Shown here: in pieces, positions 14,446-17,415 of the stretch
Layout of the letters: each line of letters begins with the position of its first letter
How positions within the stretch are numbered: position 1 is the first letter of the stretch
Assembly (NCBI GenBank): GCA_002429595.1
Contig: DJAM01000157.1
Coordinates: 1 to 17,415 of the forward strand
Origin: Coxiellaceae bacterium UBA6002
GTDB taxonomy: Bacteria > Pseudomonadota > Gammaproteobacteria > UBA6002
Length of the DNA stretch: 17,415 nt
Direction: 5' to 3'
Translations under genes and position numbers: made by a program
Notes under the pieces: generated by a model
What the model saw: the letters and a program-made list of their open reading frames with translations, nothing else
Told to the model about the DNA's origin: nothing
The model's database searches: none

Positions 14446-15040
14446 TTCTGTTCTAAATAAGACTGAGCCACCTCTGACCTTCCTGAAGCGCTATGTAATT
14501 TACCAATCTCAACAAAATCTTTTTCTATTCCAGGATATTGCAAATAGTACTCAGGAGTTTGAGCGCTGGCGAAGAACAAACTCGCACTCCCTTTTATGGC
14601 TATCTGTTTTTTATTAGACTGCCGAACTAAAAATAATAATTCGCGCTCTTTTTGCCATTTTTCTGTTATTTCAACATGGGTGGGAGATGCTTTTTCTGTA
14701 GTTTGATTTTCAAGCTCCTTCATTATATCCGGCGCCACTAAACTCGCCTGAGAGGCAAGTTTTTTTACATGCTAACAATTCGTCAACTGTTAGATAATTT
14801 AGCAAAAGGAGATTAGCAGCTAAGTAGCATGACAACTTTTCATGTTTCTTTGTTTCACGCAAATATTTTTGAACTTTAAAAACACCGCTAACTTCTTTCG
14901 AAGTATCACGTTTGAGAATTTCCTTATAGGCTATATTACTCATCTCATCAACAATTTCTTGACTGGCCATTTCACGAGACGTTTGAAATACAGCATAAAT
15001 CAGTAGGATAAAAGATAAACTTGTATAAAAAAATAATCAT
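14385..15040 (-). pseudogene. Exported helical protein broken by two homopolymer frameshifts
   Basis: Two overlapping minus-strand frames (14970-14710, starting MASQEIVDEM, and 14738-14385) appear to be one gene. Removing one base of the A7 run (T7 at 14760-14766 on the plus strand) joins DELLACKK to LASQASLVAPDIMKEL. A second run of seven (15027-15033) separates the first frame from ATG at 15038-15040. One base fewer there adds an N-terminal hydrophobic segment (YTSLSFILLIYAVF), a likely signal anchor. The rebuilt protein is about 217 aa: signal anchor, charged helices, and a stretch resembling one TPR helix pair (EIGKLHSASGRSEVAQSYL). Its last 15 or so residues and the stop are repeat-derived. 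The family is not recognised. It could be a pseudogene, a phase-variable gene or sequencing error. It is divergent from the LRR gene, 52 bp away. Confidence 0.5.
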
Positions 15041-15092
15041 TGTTATTATAAAATCCTAACTTTTATGAAACTTCAATCTATTGGATCTACCA

Positions 15093-17336
15093 ATGCAGGC
15101 CCCAGACGAAATTGTCACTACGGAAGCTGTTATCAGTACTCCCGAAGAATTAGCTCAATTGGCAGAAGCTAAAGCTACATATCACTCTTTAACTTTTGAG
15201 ATAAATGAAACCGTTGATCTTGCAAAAATTACCAAGATAATACTTGAAAACCAAAGAACATTACATCATCTAGCATTTAAGGGACAGTCATCACCCTACA
15301 CTAATAATCTTTCCTGGAATCAAACTAAAGAACTGGCACAAGCACTACGCGGTTGCCAGGAGCTTAGAGTTTTAAAATTCGAATATTTAGGAGGGTTATT
15401 AGGTGACGCCGCAAAATATCTTATTTCAAGTTTTCAATATCTATCACGTTTGAAGCATTTGAGTCTTCAACATACTCACTTTACTCCGCAAGTTTGGGAG
15501 GAGTTTATCGCAAGCTTAGATCGCCTAAGCTCATTACACACTTTAAATCTTGATGATTGCGTATACTTTGGAGAGTCTGATTTTGCTGCTTTAAACTCCT
15601 ACGCTCAAAAAAATATGTCTTTAACAGAACTGAATTTAGGAACTTCAACAATACTCGTTCAGAGCTGTGCAGCATTGAAGTTAGGAAATGAAAGCAAAGG
15701 AGAAGATGTTAAAAATCTCACTTCTTTAGCTTCGGTCTGCGGCCTGCACTTACTCGCTGTTAAAATTAAAGACTTAGATGATATCAAAGCGGTAACTCAT
15801 ATTATCTCTAATAACCAGAAGACATTACGACGCATAACACTAACCTCAGCGGAAACAGATACAAGCACGGCGAATTGGAATATCACTAAAGAGCTTGCCA
15901 AGGCCATTAGTGGCTGCCAAGAGTTACGAGTTCTAGAAGTAAAAAAATTCAAAAGTGTGTTTAATGATGCGATCAAATACCTGATATCAGCTATTCAACA
16001 CTTGACAAATTTACAGCATTTGAATCTTGAAAATACCTACTTAGCTCCACATTGGAATTTATTTTTTGGTAGCTTACAAAAACTGAATGCACTGCGCACT
16101 TTGAATCTAGACTGCTGCGCTCTCTTGGGAACAGATGATTTTTCAATCCTAGGAGCATACATTGGAACATCAACCTCATTAACTAAAGTAAATTTAGGAA
16201 TCTCCCCTATTTGGATGGATGGATTTTGCGCGTTAGCATGGGGAATTGCACAAAGCGCGAATAATAATTTAACTCTACACTGGTATCCTCTGATCTATCA
16301 GGATAGTGAGAGGCTCTATTGCAACCTTACTCTGGCAGTGAATTGGGAGAATTCGTCAACCACTGTTGGTATGATGGCTACAAGGCTCAAAGTCTTAGAG
16401 GCCAGAGGAGCGTGGCATAAAATTGAATGTAAATCGTTTGACACAACCACCAATATGCTACGCGAACTACAAAAGATTTTAGTCCGGCGAAAGAACAAAG
16501 AAAATATCACCAAACTACAATATATACCTAAAAGTGAAGAAGTATTCGAGTTACCGCTGATGATGACTAGAATTGCCAGTCACATAGCAACTCTTCAAGA
16601 ACTAGAAATTAATTTCGATTATGCTTTTGACCAATACAATTCTCTCTACTGGCCTCCAATTGCTAATACGCTTTTCGCAGCATTGCTCAAAAAAGCTACG
16701 TGCCTCCACACCTTAAAGCTCACCAATTTTCAAACGGTATTATTAGGTAATAATTGCATTGTTCTTGAAGCCCTAACAAGTTTAACTCAACTTAAAACTC
16801 TAGAGTTACGAAATACTTACCTTGGTGAAGCAGGATCGTTATGTCTTGCAAAAGTTCTCCAACGAAGTACTGTGGCAAACCTTGATATGTCTAATGCTGG
16901 ATTAGTGAGTGATACTTGCTTTGTACATTTAAGAAATGGCTTGCGACAATGCCTATCCTTACGAACCTTAAGCCTAGGCACATCACCTATGATGGGTGTT
17001 TGGCTTAATATTTTAATTGAAGCAATCGAACGAAAACAGCAACGCCCACAAGTTGTCTGGCAATCCTCTTCCATAGATGAAATGACAAAGACATACGAAA
17101 CTGTCTGTGATAGATTGTGGGTGGATCCGCATTTAAATATTGATGACCTTAAAACTAGGTTCCGCAATCAGAATCCAAACAATTTGATCCTGCAAACCAG
17201 ATTATTGCAAACGTTAAATAAGACTAACGTACCCACACAAGGTGGATTTTTTGAACAGGTTTATGGTAGAAGCGCATCAGAAAGACAACCCGTTTGTAGA
17301 AAAGTTAAGGGTTATGGTGCCACGAGTAGCAATTAG
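15093..17336 (+). CDS. Three-module leucine-rich repeat protein, effector candidate
   Basis: A 747-aa protein from the ATG at 15093; TTG at 15081 would add four residues. It has no signal peptide or membrane helix. LRRs of the long RanGAP/ribonuclease-inhibitor type are seen as LRVLKF, LKHLSLQHTHF, LHTLNLDDC and LTELNLGTS. In numbering from 15081 the chain has three related modules, about 25-213, 214-432 and 433-690. Modules 1 and 2 are exactly 187 residues apart (WNQTKELAQAL at 79, WNITKELAKAI at 266) and share GCQELRVL and YLIS. Module 3 is more divergent but repeats LRNTYLGEAG and LSLGTSPMMG. Each ends with an LGxSxxxM/Q motif. The basic C-terminal 60 residues differ. LRR domains bind proteins, and in intracellular bacteria such proteins are often translocated into the host; the partner is unknown. 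No PmrA-type box precedes it. Confidence 0.85.
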   Translation: MQAPDEIVTTEAVISTPEELAQLAEAKATYHSLTFEINETVDLAKITKIILENQRTLHHLAFKGQSSPYTNNLSWNQTKELAQALRGCQELRVLKFEYLGGLLGDAAKYLISSFQYLSRLKHLSLQHTHFTPQVWEEFIASLDRLSSLHTLNLDDCVYFGESDFAALNSYAQKNMSLTELNLGTSTILVQSCAALKLGNESKGEDVKNLTSLASVCGLHLLAVKIKDLDDIKAVTHIISNNQKTLRRITLTSAETDTSTANWNITKELAKAISGCQELRVLEVKKFKSVFNDAIKYLISAIQHLTNLQHLNLENTYLAPHWNLFFGSLQKLNALRTLNLDCCALLGTDDFSILGAYIGTSTSLTKVNLGISPIWMDGFCALAWGIAQSANNNLTLHWYPLIYQDSERLYCNLTLAVNWENSSTTVGMMATRLKVLEARGAWHKIECKSFDTTTNMLRELQKILVRRKNKENITKLQYIPKSEEVFELPLMMTRIASHIATLQELEINFDYAFDQYNSLYWPPIANTLFAALLKKATCLHTLKLTNFQTVLLGNNCIVLEALTSLTQLKTLELRNTYLGEAGSLCLAKVLQRSTVANLDMSNAGLVSDTCFVHLRNGLRQCLSLRTLSLGTSPMMGVWLNILIEAIERKQQRPQVVWQSSSIDEMTKTYETVCDRLWVDPHLNIDDLKTRFRNQNPNNLILQTRLLQTLNKTNVPTQGGFFEQVYGRSASERQPVCRKVKGYGATSSN

Positions 17337-17373
17337 TGAGCTCAGTGATTTCCCTAGCGTCCTTTGTCGCCCA

Positions 17374-17415
17374 TGCTGTCATTCTCGCTTTCTTTTGTCA
17401 TTCCCGCCTTCGCGG
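17374..17415. repeat. Palindrome copies at the right edge
   Basis: A degenerate unit GCTGTCATTCTCGCTTTCTT (about 17375-17394) is followed by TGTCATTCCCGCCTTCGCGG, cut off by the window end. They lie 38 bp after the stop of the LRR gene. Confidence 0.8.

Noticed and set aside
14760..14766. Programmed -1 ribosomal frameshift at an A7 tract
   Set aside because: The downstream frame is reached by a +1 shift (loss of one base), not by -1, so a classical A-AAA-AAC slip does not explain it. Transcriptional slippage remains possible.
14710..14970. F-box domain in LLLLNYLTVDELLACKK
   Set aside because: Superficial similarity only. The conserved LP and Trp positions are missing, and the rebuilt protein probably has an N-terminal signal anchor, which does not fit an F-box protein.
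15065..15180. Alternative upstream ATG start for the LRR gene
   Set aside because: ATG at 15065 is in a different frame that closes at a stop after about 40 codons.

Overview
The window looks like accessory DNA of an AT-rich gammaproteobacterium, most likely a host-associated member of the Legionellales (Legionella, Coxiella, Berkiella or Aquicella-like). This is inferred, because there is no rRNA or housekeeping marker. The reasons are eukaryotic-like proteins (a Rab/Ras-fold protein and an LRR protein), a zincin with no export signal, and two sequences matching the PmrA box (YTTAAK-N5-YTTAAK). In Legionella and Coxiella, PmrA controls Dot/Icm type IV secretion genes and many effectors. Many copies of a short palindrome, ATTCCC-N8-GGGAAT, resembling the neisserial dRS3 repeat, lie between the genes.

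Layout. 1-1205 (-): exported GH5 glycoside hydrolase. 1541-5806: a block of small unassigned genes. It holds a Cys-rich single-pass membrane protein, two small secreted proteins in an operon, a second membrane protein, a membrane-anchored zinc metalloprotease and a frameshifted fragment of a third small membrane protein. 5880-6698: a decayed IS30-family element sitting inside a composite palindrome. 6766-7539: an SDR enzyme, probably D-3-hydroxybutyrate dehydrogenase. 7613-7966: a truncated FAD-linked oxidase. 8404-12667: an RND efflux permease followed by its periplasmic adaptor, with no outer-membrane factor. 12813-14273: a Rab-like fold protein with every nucleotide-binding motif degraded, followed in the same frame by a small basic protein. 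14301-14445: tandem and inverted repeats. 14385-15040 (-): a gene broken by two homopolymer frameshifts. 15093-17336: a large three-module LRR protein. Both window edges fall inside copies of the palindrome.

The most interesting signal is the pairing of PmrA-type boxes with effector-like genes. Four half-sites in perfect 11-bp phase lie about 50 bp upstream of the metalloprotease. A two-half-site box lies about 70 bp upstream of the pseudo-GTPase, and a weaker match lies about 75 bp upstream of the Cys-rich membrane protein. Together with the LRR protein they suggest an effector region. Translocation itself is inferred, not shown.

The second theme is remodelling by repeats and small indels. 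Palindrome copies supply stop codons or C-terminal tails to three reading frames. One copy was split by the IS30 element. Three frameshifts are each undone by removing one base from a homopolymer run.
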